A stretch of DNA of 64,000 bases from G965212025 sp965212025 (GCA_965212025.1 OZ243039.1:806001-870000); one strand, 5' to 3'; positions 34,924 to 45,416 are shown, numbered from the stretch's first letter. The notes: a model not told the origin generated them from the letters alone. Program-made: numbers and translations.

Positions 34924-35286
34924 AAAGCTAAGCCTTCAGTTTTCAGAGTGAATAATCGGCGCGGTCGCCCGTGTCTTCGGAACGTTGAAGAGACAGTTTG
35001 CAGCCGGGAAAGAGTGTTTTGAAAGAAGTTTCGGTTTAGCGGCTGCGAACGAGTCTTCGCCAGCCTCCAACCTTGAAATCAGAGAATCAGCGAACTCAGA
35101 CAAACCCGCGCATCCTCAAAATTGTACGAAATTTCATGCCAGACCCTCACGGTTTTTGTTTCCACGCGAACAAAAACCTAATCCTGGCATGCCGGTACGC
35201 CAGCATGCTCAAGAACATTGGTCAATTATTACACAGAAAGGGAGCTTCCAAATGCGTTTTTCCGGTTATTAAGTTTGTGTATGCTC
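34924..35286. other. Intergenic region between giant gene A and nrdB
   Basis: This gap is downstream of giant gene A and upstream of nrdB (both minus strand). It holds a 10-bp perfect inverted repeat (35151-35178) and, from 35254, the left edge of the 10-kb repeat unit. No promoter for nrdB stood out, and I did not see a convincing pair of NrdR boxes. Confidence 0.4.
35151..35178. repeat. Perfect 10-bp stem-loop GGTTTTTGTT/AACAAAAACC
   Basis: GGTTTTTGTT (35151-35160), an eight-base loop TCCACGCG, and AACAAAAACC (35169-35178). It may end transcription from the giant locus before nrdB, or be a binding site. It is A/T-rich in the stem and lacks a following T-tract, so it is not a textbook terminator. 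Confidence 0.4.
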
Positions 35287-38200
35287 TCAGCGAACCATGC
35301 CGCCCAAAAAGACTTTAAGGCGCAATTCCTTGGCGTGATGTGGGCCAGGTCTTGGCGTGGTCGGGATCTCGGGATCCCAGTTGATAAAATGGCCCACTCC
35401 TGGCGCTTCAGCCACGCCGTCCCGGGGGAATGCCCGGACTTCGTACGCAACACCACCTTGCAGCCCCGTAAATTCCATCTTGACGGCTCCCCCCGGTGAA
35501 GGCATTGCAATAAACCGTTCCTCCATCAGTTCTCCAGACAAAAGCAGCTGTACCCGATATCCCAAGCCGAGCAATATTCCATCAACCGGAGCTCCGAAGT
35601 CGGCGTGATCCGCAGTGCGTCCGTATCCGTCATTTCCCGAATAATCCAAGTGTACCTGCACGCGGCCATTCGCTTTGTGCACCAGCTGCATGGCCAATGT
35701 CCCTTCAAGAACGTCGAGCAAAGTAAATGCTGCTGTGCCCATCGCGCCTGCTCCGGCGCGGTTGACTGCCTGGAGCGAATAGCGTATCTGCCCCCCTCCT
35801 GCGTACGCCTCGCGCAGCTGCGCCAAGGCATGGCTCGACAGCACATAAGAAGTGCCGGTTCCCGCGATGGAGTGGCGTTTTCTGTCCAGGAAAAGCCGGT
35901 AACTGTCTATCGTCGCCCCGTTGCTGCTCGCCGCTTCCCAACCCAGGTTCACCCGATTTGTGGACTCCCATCTGACCCGCAAACCTGAAGGTCTGCCAGG
36001 CACCGCTATGGTGCTGAACGTGCCCCAGTTTACGGATCCCCGGGCGAGCACCCCAACGCCCTTTCGGTTACTCGCATAGACCTGTAAGCCATAGCTTCTG
36101 TGCGGCAGCAAGTGACCAATCTCAATCTCGGTGGCAAAAGCACCTGCCGGGAAAAAAGTCTCGGTGCTGCGCCCTGCAGCACTCACAACCACCACGTAGC
36201 CAAAACCGGAGCCCGCAGTGCGTCCAGGAGAAGCCGCAGACACATCGCCCGCCAGGGAAGCGCAACCGTCATGTCCCATGGTCGCCAACACCAGGCGAGC
36301 AGTGGTCTGACCGGGCACAAGCTCCGTTATCGTCGTCGCACCCGGAAGCCCCGGCAAATGGAAGTAAGCGGCGGCCGGATAGCCCACCAGATCTCCGTGC
36401 ACAGCGCGAAGCTGGTACGGGTGGGGGCAAGCCCTTTGGCTGTTTTCCCGAAACCCGGCCAGAAAATCTCCGTCAAAGTCAAAAGTCAGCGCTGTGACTT
36501 TCCGCATTGTTCCTGCCAGCTCGAGTTCGTAGTAATCGACCGCTGAACTTCCCGCCGCCCACGTGAAGCGCAGGTGATCCAGAGATTCCCAGCTCACCGC
36601 CAAATCAACCGGTGTGGCAGGAATATCGGCAAGCGCACGCAGCAATGGCAGCGTGCGGGCATTGCCAAAATGCCAGGCTCCCGGTTCCCAGCCGGCATAA
36701 GTCGTGGCGCCTTCGCATTCCTGCCCCGCCACGGTCGGACAACGCAGCTGGGTCAGAGTACGGGGTGAAGCACCACCCGTTGGGCCACTGCCCACCAAAG
36801 CTGCCCTCGCAGACACGGGGGCGTAACTGCGGTCAATCGCAGCGTCTGGACCAGAATGGCCCACCAGACTGCCAATGCTGCCCGATTCCCCAACAACAGG
36901 GTTCACCGCATAGCTGTCCTGAATTCGGTGGACATTGGTTCCGACCAGCCCTCCGGTGAAGGAACGGCCCTGTACCGTACCGAGCGCATAGCCCGCATGG
37001 ACAGAACCGGCGTTGAAGCCCACCAATCCACCAACACGCGTATCCCCGCTGACTGACACGTCGGCATAGCTGTATGCAATGGTGCTATTGCTGAAGCCAA
37101 CCAGACCGCCGACGTGATCCCCTTCCTCAGCGGTGGCCGAACCTGTCGCATAACAGTGCAAAATCGTGCTTCCATGGCTGTAGCCAACCAGGCCGCCGGC
37201 GTAGTCCCGCCCTTCACCCGAGACGATCACCGCCGCGTCAGCGCTGCTGTGCAAAATGGTGGCTCCCCGGATCCGACCGGCCAAACCACCGGCGGACTCG
37301 AGCCCGCGTACCTGCGAAGCCCTCACCGTGCTGCCCACGACCCGGCCTTTCCCTTTCACATAACCGACCAGGCCGCCGACGTATCTGCCTCCATCAACCA
37401 CGGCACTGGCACCACTGTTGACCAGCAAACCCCCGTTGCCACCCACCAGCCCGCCAACACCGGAACCGACCGTGCTAAAAACCTGTGCAGACCTCACGAC
37501 GCTGTTCATGACAGTTCCCCCGTTAAAGCCGACCAAGGCTCCGACTCTGTTTTTTCCCCTTACCCGTGCGTCAACGAGCACCATCCCCTTGACAGTCCCG
37601 CCTTCTGCAAGCCTGGAAAACAGGCCAACCTCGTCCGTTTGCGGGCGGTCAATGTGCAAGGCAGAAATTTGCCGTCCTGCCCCGTCGAAGGTGCCTGAAA
37701 AATTCCCTATCGGATGAAAGCCGGCACCGCCTTGCCACTCCCGACTCGGGCCGGCGTCTATGTCTGCCGCCAGTACGTAGTGAGCCTGCAGATCAGAGCG
37801 CACGTCCTGTAACTGGCACAACGTGGCAATTTGCCACGGGTTGTCGCTGTTGCCGTCACCCGGTGCGCTTTGCAGACCTTTGCCGGCGCATTCCGGAAAG
37901 CGGGTCACCGTCCGGACCGTTGACGGCGACCCGGTACCCACCGTGTTACGGGCGAAGGCTTCCAGCCGATATTCAGAGGCACCCTCCAGTTCCGAAAACT
38001 CCACCGTGACCGAAGTCAGAGGATCCACCGGCACAACGTCGCGTTCCTGTACCAGCTCCCCGGACGCATACAGGCGTATCCGGTAAGCCAAACGCAAAGC
38101 CAGGCCTTCCGCAGACGCTGCGTAACCGGCGTCACCCGGCCTGCGGCCATAGCCATCATTGGAAGGGGGTGCAAAGCTGAGTCTCAGCGTGGAGATCCCC

Positions 38201-41200
38201 GGCACCAACCGCACATCAGCCGGAGAACCGGGAACGTCCAGCAGGCGCACGGAAACACGGGCGGCTTCGCCAACACCGTAAAGGTTGTAGCCACGAACCG
38301 TTAAAAGAAGCGTGCTCCCGCCTTCATGATGGGCGCGCAGCTTCTGCAGCCAGTCCGGTTCCGCCATGAAGTAATCCGAGAGCGTCTCCCCGGAAAGCGC
38401 TCCGCTTTCCACGCGGTGACCGATTCGTTCACGTCCGTCCAATGGGCGTTCCCAGCGCAGCAGCAAGACAGACGGGGATTTCCACTGTGCCTGCAGGCGC
38501 AAGGGTTTGCCGGGAGTCTCAAAGCCACGCAGAACCGGCAGCGCATTGTGATCGCCGAAGGACCAGACCCCGGCACTCCAGCCCGAGTACGTTGACCTTC
38601 CCGCACACGCCAGGCCAGGGGCGGTGGGGCAACGCAACTGCTGCAGCGTCCGCAGGGAGCCTGATCCCTGCACGGTGTCATCTGCCACAAAGGGCACGAT
38701 GCCAGCATTGACGCGGGTCAATCCTGCTGCATGGCTGTCGATGATGCTTCCCGGGCTGTTGCCGGCAAAGCTTCCGGGCTGTCCGACTCCGGACACCGAC
38801 CCTGCCGCGTAGCTGCGGCTGACGGTGCCCTGGTTGTTCGCCACAAGACCCGCAACCAGACCTTTCCCAATCACAGAGGCTGTTGTGTAACTGTCAGTCA
38901 CCGAGCCCTGGTTGTCTGCAACCAGACCACCCGCCAGGGCTGTTCCCGACACCGAGCCTCCGGCATGACTCGTGTCGATGCTCCCGCCTGTCAGGTTTTT
39001 TCCGACCAGGCCACCCGCGACCTGGGATCCCGGCTCCATCGTCAACCGGGCCGCGCTGCCTCTGACCGTGCCTGCGTTAATGCCAACGAGTCCTCCCGCC
39101 ACCTGCCCGCCAAAAAGTGAGCCTGTTGCTCCACTGTTCACGACCCTGCCTCCCACGTTCCTGCCCACCAGGGCTCCCACGTTGACGCTTCCCCAAAGCT
39201 GCGCGTTCACCAACACCACCTGCTGCAACAGACCGTCCTGAAGCTGCGCAAACATGCCGACATCTTCCAGTGTCTCGGAGCGCACCCTTAAATGGAAAAT
39301 CCGATAACCGGCACCATCAAGGGAACCGGAAAAACCGGTGATCGGCGCAAAGCCTTTTCCGGCCCGCCAGTTCCGGGATGGACCCGCTTCAATATCGCCT
39401 GCCAGCCGGTAGTGACCTGCAGGGGCAGAGCGAATATCCTGCAATTGGCACAGCGTGGCAACCTGCCAGGGATCGTCCTCGTTGCCAGGGCTGCCAGGGC
39501 CACTTGCCGATGCCAGGGCTTCCCCGTCGCACTGCCAGGGACGGGTAAATACCGGCAGGGAAAATGACGGTCCTTCCCCAACCCTGTTATAGGGCGTCGC
39601 CACCACTTCATAGTGGCTGTCGCCTGCCAAACCCGAAAATTCCACGGCCACAGATGTTTCTCCGTCTGTGTGCGTACGCTCCCGTTCCTGCACCGGGTCC
39701 CCCCCGGTGTACAGCCGTACCCGGTAGCCCAGACCTACGGAAACCCCGACACCTGCATATCCGTAAGCCGGGTCTTCCGGTAACTGGCCATAGCCGTCGT
39801 CAGCCGGAGCCATAAGCAACACACGCAGCGAGAACGCCTGCGCCGATGCCCGAACGGCTGTCAGTTTACCTGGGGAGTTCAGCAGCTTGACCGCAAGCGT
39901 CGTTGCTTCGCTCACACCGTGACGGTTATATCCACGCACGCTGACCTGCAGGGAGTCACCGCTCCCATATTCGGAACGGAGGCTTTGCAACAGGTGCCCG
40001 CCAAGCGTAAAAGACGCGGACTCCATTTCCAGGGAATGCCCTCCCACCTCCACCCAATAGCCTGCGTTGAGGCTTCCTGTTTTCGCGGCTGTCCAGCTCA
40101 ATTCCAGTTTACCTTCCAGGTTCCATCCCGACTGCAGGCGGGATGGGGGAGATGGTGGCACCGGTTGCAGGGCGTGATGGACCGGAAGCGTCTGCCCGTC
40201 TCCGAAATACCAGACTTGGGTGCTCCAGCCGGAGTAACTGGCCGTTCCCTGGCACGTCTCTCCCGGCAAAAGGGGACACTGCAATTGTGCCAGCGTGCGG
40301 GAAAAACCGTTTCCTGCGGCGGCGTCCTCCCCGCTGCCCACGGGTTCCAGCGCGCTGCTGCCGGCACCCGGCTCCAAGGCATAATTTGCAGCCATCCCGG
40401 TGCCGTTGGAACGCCCTACCAGCGTGCCCGTCTGACCATTCCCGCTGACCAGGCCAGTCGCATAACTGTCCAAAATCCTGCTGTTATTGTTGGTGCCGAG
40501 TTCACTGTTTCCCGCCAAGCCGCCTACCTGCTCATTTCCGCTGACCGATCCGGCTGCGTAGCTTTCCTTAAGCAAGAACCCGTTGTGCCCCACCAAGCCA
40601 CCTACCCGGAAATTTCCGCTGACCGATCCGGTCGCATGGCTTCTGAGGATTGACCCCGAGCTGGTGCCCACCAGACCTCCCACACCATTCCCTTCGCTGA
40701 TAACCGTGCTGTCCGAGTGGCTGTCAACTATGGAACTGTAATAATCATGCTGACCACCCACCAGCCCACCCGCATTTCTTTTCCCGTTTACTGCTCCTGC
40801 CGAATAAGATCCGCTTATGGAACCATTGTTATAACCCACCAGCCCGCCCACATAACGATGCCCGTTCACCGTTGACTGCGCGTGACTGTGATGGAGCGGA
40901 GCCTGATTGAACCCCACCAGACCTCCCACGTGATTTGCCCCGCTCACGCTTCCTCCCGCGTGGGAACTGCGAATCTTCGCGCCCGGGAAGTTTTTGCCCA
41001 CCAGTCCGCCTGTCATGTTGCCGTGACCCTGGGCGCTGACCGTTCCGGCAACGGTAGACCCCGAATGGCTGAGCTTGATCAATCCATGGTTCTCACCTGC
41101 CATTCCTCCCACACGATCCCGCCCGACTGTCAAGCCCGTCACCGTGCTGCCCTTGATGCTGCCATTCGCCTCAACGCGTCCTGCCAGAGCCCCTACCGCA

Positions 41201-44200
41201 TCTCTGCCCCGCACTGTGACATCCACCAGCGCCAGGCTTTGCAGGGCACCGCCGCTGAGCCTCCCGAACAACCCGACATGGTCTACTGACCCGGGATTGA
41301 TCAGGAGATTCAGAACGCTGTGGCCACTCCCGTCCAGAGAACCGGAAAAATATTCAATCGGTGGGAATCCCTTCCCGTCCCGCCAACCGTGGCTCTGCTT
41401 CGCGTCTATATCGTCTGTCAGCCGATAATGCGCTGCAGGGTCGTAACGCATTTCCTGCAGCTGGCAAAGTGTACCGACCTGCCATGGGTCATCCTCACTG
41501 CCAGAGCCTGCTGCCGTTATCACCGCTGCCCACGGACACGCCGCAACGTAGGTGAAAACCGGCGCTTCCACCGTTGGGCCTGCACCCACTTTGTTTTCGG
41601 CAAATATCCTGACTTCGTACCTGGAACCACCCTCCAGACCTGAAAATTCCACTACGGTTGAATTTGACGGTTCCTGTTGTGTTACACGCCGCTCTTCCTT
41701 CAACAGGCCTTTTGAAAACAGCCTCACGTGATATGCCAGATCCAGGGCAATTCCGCCTGCCGGTTTACCGTACATGCTGCTGCCCGGAGCACGCCCGTAG
41801 CCGTCCCCGGCAGTCCCGACAATGGTGAGCCGTACCATCGACAGCCCTGAAGCTATCCGGGTTTCCACCGCCCCCGGAACTTTCATTAAATGGAAACTTC
41901 CCGACGCTGCATCTCCCGCAACGCCTCCCCTGCTGCCGCGTATGGAATAATGAATTTCACTGCCGCCCGCGTAACGCCCACGCAATTCAGCCATCAATGT
42001 ACCGTCAAACGTAAAATGGGATGCCCTGGTATCCTGAATGGTTCCGTCCACCTCCACCTCAAAGAAATTCACGGCAGCTCCCCGATGCTCCCACTGAAGC
42101 GTCAATCCACCCTCTGAACCCCAGCCTTTCCGGACTGCAAGCGGTGCAGCGGGAACATCCGTAACTGCCCGGAGCACGGGCAGCATGCGGGAGTGCCCAA
42201 AATGCCAAATTCGCGAGTCCCAGTCCAAATACACGCCAGCTTCCCGGCAAAGATTGACGGGCGGCGCCATCGAACACTCCATTTGCTCCACAGTGCGTAA
42301 ATCGCTGTCCTGTACTGCGCCGTCATTCACGCCCACGAGGCTGTCCCCGTCGCCCAGCCTGCTGGCATAACTGCGGGCTATCGTGCCACTGTTGACTCCG
42401 GCCAGCCTGCCTGGAAAATTCGCTCCGGCTACAGCACCGGTGCTATAGGCGCTTCTGACCAAACCGCTGTTTCCCCCCACCAGACCGCCTGTCTGACTGT
42501 CTCCGGTCACTGTGCCCTGTGAGTAGCTGTCACTGATGCTTCCTTTGTTTTCGCCGACCAGACCTCCGACTTGGCTGACTCCGGTCACTGCTGTACTTTT
42601 TGCATAGCTGCCACTGATGTTTCCTTGGTTTTCGCCGACCAGACCTCCGACATGATTCTTTCCTGACACACGTGCTGACACGCCTACATGGCTATTCACG
42701 ATGCTGGCGTTGACTTCGCTTACACCCACCAGCCCACCAGTCCCGGGGGCTGCTCCGACAACCTGGCTATGTGCGAAGCTGCCGCTGATGGTGCCGCCAA
42801 GGTGCCAACCCACCAGACCACCTACGTAGCCCCCTATGGCATGAGTGCCGGTCACATTTCCAGTCGCATGGCTGGAGGTGACCGAACCCATGTTTTTGCC
42901 CACCAGACCCCCGACTTGATTGCCTCCTGTTACTGCCCCCAACGCACGACTGCCTTCAACCGTGCCACCGTCGTTCTGACCCACCAGCCCGCCGGCAACA
43001 AATATGTCGCGGGAGTTCTCCCCAACCCTTACCGTCGCCGTGCTGTTGCGGATGACACCACCCTGATTCAGGCCAACCAGTCCACCGATGGTTCTGTACC
43101 CGTCAACCTTGCCATCAACTTCACTGTCCTCAATCGTCCCCCGATCATTCAGGCCAACCAGAGAACCGACATTCACTCCCACTTTCGTCAAAAAGTTCAC
43201 CAGCTTCACGCGCTTTAGAAGGCCACCCTGCAACTTGCCAAACAGCCCGATACTCTCGAATTCTTCTCCCGCTATGTTGACCTTCAAATTGGAAATTTGG
43301 TAACCGTTGCCATCAAAAGTTCCGGAAAAATACTTGATCGGTGTGAAGCCGTTTTTCCATCCATGCGTCATTGTCGCTGCGTCCATATCTTTGACCTGGA
43401 CGTAGTGTGATTGGGGCGATGCCTCCATGTCGCGTAAATGGCAAATATTTTCTACCTGATAGGGGTCGCTTTCAGTCCCGGAACCTGCCATGGCTTGCGA
43501 ACTAAAAGAGCACGCGAGCTCAGGATCCATATAGGGAAATTGGCTGCCATGAAAATAGGCATCCCCGTAGTTCAGGGCACTGAAGACTCTTGGGTTATTA
43601 TAGATATTGCCCATCCCGGCAAAACCGGAAAAGCACTGGTTAAATTTGTTATAAGTTCCCACCACGGATGACGTGTCCTCATAAAATGCCGGCGATCCGG
43701 AGCCTCCAAACTCAGCACGGTAGCCCGTAAAGAGTCCAATAAACCGCCCCGCACAAACGGGTCCTGAGCAAATGGCTGATTCCGGTGCACCCCGTGGTCT
43801 GAGCAAAAACCTGTTTCCGTATGGTCCGAATGGGGAATATTGCTGCGCCAGCAAATAGGAGTGGTGCAGTACATAGCCATCGAAGGCTTTGGGGCTATGC
43901 GTCTTCCAGTCCAGTAGCTGGTAACTCCCCCAGCCACTGAACTGCTCTTCGATGCGCACCAGTCCCCAGTCATTTGCAGCACTCCCAGCTATAAATCTTG
44001 AGCCGTCTGCCCGTGCCCGTCCCGCTGCTTCACCTTTAAGTACAACGCTGAAATCACTATTGATATAAGGCTTGTCATCGGTGTTGGGGTCATCCACTTC
44101 TACCACGAAAAGATGCCAGACAGACAAGACGTAGAGCGCCCCATCCCCTGACTTGTTTTTCAGTAAACTTCCGGTACCGCAACCCGCTCCCTGTTCGCCA

Positions 44201-45051
44201 TACACGCAGATGAGCACAGTGCCCAAGGAAGCCTTGCGTACGTGCTCTGGCATGTCGCCGTTCACAAACACAGCAGTGTTTTCTGTTTTGTCGTGATACT
44301 GGCATGGTCCAGACCGCGCCTGGAATTTTTGCAGTTGCGTGCCGGGCAACCCACCGTTCCTGTCTTTGAAAGTGTGATTGACTTTTTCTACGGCGAACGG
44401 AAATGCATCGGGTTCCAGACCGGACGCCGAGGGAGTCCGGAACTCCACCACTATGGCGTCTCCTGACATCGGATATGACCAGAATCCGTCTCTGTTTCCG
44501 GCTCGACCCTCGCCGGTATATTCCTCAACAGGGTCTTGTTCGTCAGTTAGGCTGTACAGCTTCACCGCCATGCCTGGATCCAGATGAAAATTCCTGAGGT
44601 ACACCCCCAGACTGACGGCTGCAGGGGAATGAATATGCGCCTGCCAGACATCGATGCCATCTTCCTGTTTGACCAGTGCCCAGTTGGCGCGCTGCAAACG
44701 GACTTCCCGGTAGATGCCGGTGTAGTTGACCGTGCTCACGCTGAGCAGCTCCAGGATTTTATCTTCTTCCTGCGTGCTGAAGTCTCCCAGATCCAGTCGC
44801 TGTGCTCTGGTGGGATACACGCTCCGGGTGGCCTCACGCGCGTGTTGCACCTCCGGCAAGGGGCTGGCCGAGAAGCCTTGATCTACCAGAGATTCCTGAT
44901 CCTGGCCAAAAACGGGCGCGTTTGACGTGATGATGAATACACCCACGAGCAACCACTTCAGCCAGCCGCTGAAGCTCTGCGTATCCGGAAATCTGTAACT
45001 TGCTTTTTTCATTGTGAATGGCGAGCCATGCGGGCAGAGAAATGAGGGCAT
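35287..45051 (-). CDS. Giant exported serine protease-GLUG-fibronectin protein, intact copy A
   Basis: An uninterrupted 3254-residue protein. Start ATG 45051 has AGGTGG just upstream; ATG 45012 gives MKKASYRF and a cleaner signal peptide with cut after APVFG. Residues about 250-480 are a trypsin/lysyl-endopeptidase-like domain: GCGTGSLL, His313 (LSVWHLF), Asp361 (NDWGLVRI), Ser451 (GGSGSPAF). Then four large modules follow, starting near 520, 1170, 1845 and 2395. Each has a head (DPWQV-x-TLCQLQ-like, with Cys pairs, ending FSG-x-DG-x-G), a GLUG array (GGLVG-x-N-x-G-x-I-x-x-SYA-x-G-x-VSG), a linker YSGW-x-x-x-x-W-x-FG-x-x-x-LPVLR, and fibronectin-III-like domains with a recurring DGYGR-x-P sequence. 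Extra Fn3-like domains and the tail ELRLKVFLGGMVR close it. The role is not known; surface adhesion or proteolysis is inference. Confidence 0.88.
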   Translation of the reverse strand: MPSFLCPHGSPFTMKKASYRFPDTQSFSGWLKWLLVGVFIITSNAPVFGQDQESLVDQGFSASPLPEVQHAREATRSVYPTRAQRLDLGDFSTQEEDKILELLSVSTVNYTGIYREVRLQRANWALVKQEDGIDVWQAHIHSPAAVSLGVYLRNFHLDPGMAVKLYSLTDEQDPVEEYTGEGRAGNRDGFWSYPMSGDAIVVEFRTPSASGLEPDAFPFAVEKVNHTFKDRNGGLPGTQLQKFQARSGPCQYHDKTENTAVFVNGDMPEHVRKASLGTVLICVYGEQGAGCGTGSLLKNKSGDGALYVLSVWHLFVVEVDDPNTDDKPYINSDFSVVLKGEAAGRARADGSRFIAGSAANDWGLVRIEEQFSGWGSYQLLDWKTHSPKAFDGYVLHHSYLLAQQYSPFGPYGNRFLLRPRGAPESAICSGPVCAGRFIGLFTGYRAEFGGSGSPAFYEDTSSVVGTYNKFNQCFSGFAGMGNIYNNPRVFSALNYGDAYFHGSQFPYMDPELACSFSSQAMAGSGTESDPYQVENICHLRDMEASPQSHYVQVKDMDAATMTHGWKNGFTPIKYFSGTFDGNGYQISNLKVNIAGEEFESIGLFGKLQGGLLKRVKLVNFLTKVGVNVGSLVGLNDRGTIEDSEVDGKVDGYRTIGGLVGLNQGGVIRNSTATVRVGENSRDIFVAGGLVGQNDGGTVEGSRALGAVTGGNQVGGLVGKNMGSVTSSHATGNVTGTHAIGGYVGGLVGWHLGGTISGSFAHSQVVGAAPGTGGLVGVSEVNASIVNSHVGVSARVSGKNHVGGLVGENQGNISGSYAKSTAVTGVSQVGGLVGENKGSISDSYSQGTVTGDSQTGGLVGGNSGLVRSAYSTGAVAGANFPGRLAGVNSGTIARSYASRLGDGDSLVGVNDGAVQDSDLRTVEQMECSMAPPVNLCREAGVYLDWDSRIWHFGHSRMLPVLRAVTDVPAAPLAVRKGWGSEGGLTLQWEHRGAAVNFFEVEVDGTIQDTRASHFTFDGTLMAELRGRYAGGSEIHYSIRGSRGGVAGDAASGSFHLMKVPGAVETRIASGLSMVRLTIVGTAGDGYGRAPGSSMYGKPAGGIALDLAYHVRLFSKGLLKEERRVTQQEPSNSTVVEFSGLEGGSRYEVRIFAENKVGAGPTVEAPVFTYVAACPWAAVITAAGSGSEDDPWQVGTLCQLQEMRYDPAAHYRLTDDIDAKQSHGWRDGKGFPPIEYFSGSLDGSGHSVLNLLINPGSVDHVGLFGRLSGGALQSLALVDVTVRGRDAVGALAGRVEANGSIKGSTVTGLTVGRDRVGGMAGENHGLIKLSHSGSTVAGTVSAQGHGNMTGGLVGKNFPGAKIRSSHAGGSVSGANHVGGLVGFNQAPLHHSHAQSTVNGHRYVGGLVGYNNGSISGSYSAGAVNGKRNAGGLVGGQHDYYSSIVDSHSDSTVISEGNGVGGLVGTSSGSILRSHATGSVSGNFRVGGLVGHNGFLLKESYAAGSVSGNEQVGGLAGNSELGTNNNSRILDSYATGLVSGNGQTGTLVGRSNGTGMAANYALEPGAGSSALEPVGSGEDAAAGNGFSRTLAQLQCPLLPGETCQGTASYSGWSTQVWYFGDGQTLPVHHALQPVPPSPPSRLQSGWNLEGKLELSWTAAKTGSLNAGYWVEVGGHSLEMESASFTLGGHLLQSLRSEYGSGDSLQVSVRGYNRHGVSEATTLAVKLLNSPGKLTAVRASAQAFSLRVLLMAPADDGYGQLPEDPAYGYAGVGVSVGLGYRVRLYTGGDPVQERERTHTDGETSVAVEFSGLAGDSHYEVVATPYNRVGEGPSFSLPVFTRPWQCDGEALASASGPGSPGNEDDPWQVATLCQLQDIRSAPAGHYRLAGDIEAGPSRNWRAGKGFAPITGFSGSLDGAGYRIFHLRVRSETLEDVGMFAQLQDGLLQQVVLVNAQLWGSVNVGALVGRNVGGRVVNSGATGSLFGGQVAGGLVGINAGTVRGSAARLTMEPGSQVAGGLVGKNLTGGSIDTSHAGGSVSGTALAGGLVADNQGSVTDSYTTASVIGKGLVAGLVANNQGTVSRSYAAGSVSGVGQPGSFAGNSPGSIIDSHAAGLTRVNAGIVPFVADDTVQGSGSLRTLQQLRCPTAPGLACAGRSTYSGWSAGVWSFGDHNALPVLRGFETPGKPLRLQAQWKSPSVLLLRWERPLDGRERIGHRVESGALSGETLSDYFMAEPDWLQKLRAHHEGGSTLLLTVRGYNLYGVGEAARVSVRLLDVPGSPADVRLVPGISTLRLSFAPPSNDGYGRRPGDAGYAASAEGLALRLAYRIRLYASGELVQERDVVPVDPLTSVTVEFSELEGASEYRLEAFARNTVGTGSPSTVRTVTRFPECAGKGLQSAPGDGNSDNPWQIATLCQLQDVRSDLQAHYVLAADIDAGPSREWQGGAGFHPIGNFSGTFDGAGRQISALHIDRPQTDEVGLFSRLAEGGTVKGMVLVDARVRGKNRVGALVGFNGGTVMNSVVRSAQVFSTVGSGVGGLVGGNGGLLVNSGASAVVDGGRYVGGLVGYVKGKGRVVGSTVRASQVRGLESAGGLAGRIRGATILHSSADAAVIVSGEGRDYAGGLVGYSHGSTILHCYATGSATAEEGDHVGGLVGFSNSTIAYSYADVSVSGDTRVGGLVGFNAGSVHAGYALGTVQGRSFTGGLVGTNVHRIQDSYAVNPVVGESGSIGSLVGHSGPDAAIDRSYAPVSARAALVGSGPTGGASPRTLTQLRCPTVAGQECEGATTYAGWEPGAWHFGNARTLPLLRALADIPATPVDLAVSWESLDHLRFTWAAGSSAVDYYELELAGTMRKVTALTFDFDGDFLAGFRENSQRACPHPYQLRAVHGDLVGYPAAAYFHLPGLPGATTITELVPGQTTARLVLATMGHDGCASLAGDVSAASPGRTAGSGFGYVVVVSAAGRSTETFFPAGAFATEIEIGHLLPHRSYGLQVYASNRKGVGVLARGSVNWGTFSTIAVPGRPSGLRVRWESTNRVNLGWEAASSNGATIDSYRLFLDRKRHSIAGTGTSYVLSSHALAQLREAYAGGGQIRYSLQAVNRAGAGAMGTAAFTLLDVLEGTLAMQLVHKANGRVQVHLDYSGNDGYGRTADHADFGAPVDGILLGLGYRVQLLLSGELMEERFIAMPSPGGAVKMEFTGLQGGVAYEVRAFPRDGVAEAPGVGHFINWDPEIPTTPRPGPHHAKELRLKVFLGGMVR

Positions 45052-45388
45052 AACCCACCTGCAACGTTAAATTCCTGCCACAACATTCGCTGTCTGTTCT
45101 CCTAGCTGACGCACCGGGCGATCCCCTGACTTCTGACCTTCACCTACTTTGCCCTGATGTCCCGGCACAGCTGTACGCGCCGGAGAGTCACTTAGTGGGT
45201 CAATTGTACAGAATGGCACCCAATCTGGCAAATTATTATGAGAAAATATCGGCTACATCTAACCGGGAACCCCCGAAAACAGCATTTTTAACCGCGAAAG
45301 GCAGCCTTCACCAAAAAACAAAACCTTTTCGCGCTTAAAAAACAAACAGACTTACGCGTTTTTCCGGTTATTAAGTTTGTGTATGCTC
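45052..45388. other. Upstream region of giant gene A, duplicated upstream of copy B
   Basis: The 300 bases upstream of A are almost identical to those upstream of B (55405-55736), with only scattered substitutions and one short indel. Besides the promoter listed separately, no gene is recognised. It contains A-rich stretches (CACCAAAAAACAAAACC) and the end of copy B. Confidence 0.6.
45203..45231 (-). promoter_or_regulatory. Sigma-70-like promoter of giant gene A
   Basis: Read on the minus strand: TTGCCA (45231-45226), a 17-base spacer, TACAAT (45208-45203). Both hexamers match consensus at five of six positions at the optimal spacing. The 5' leader to ATG 45051 would be about 145 bases. Confidence 0.65.
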
Positions 45389-45416
45389 TCAGCGAACCAT
45401 GCCGCCCAAAAAGACT

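Larger units (their letters stand above)
35254..45355 (-). repeat. Tandem repeat unit A of the giant-gene locus
   Basis: The string GCGTTTTTCCGGTTATTAAG recurs at 35254, 45356 and 55704 and is followed each time by the same 3' end of a giant gene. Unit A spans 10,102 bases and contains one gene and its upstream region. Confidence 0.85.

Noticed and set aside
35287..45051. Giant protein as a non-ribosomal or polyketide synthase by size
   Set aside because: No carrier, condensation or ketosynthase motifs; signal peptide and repeat composition show an exported structural/protease protein.
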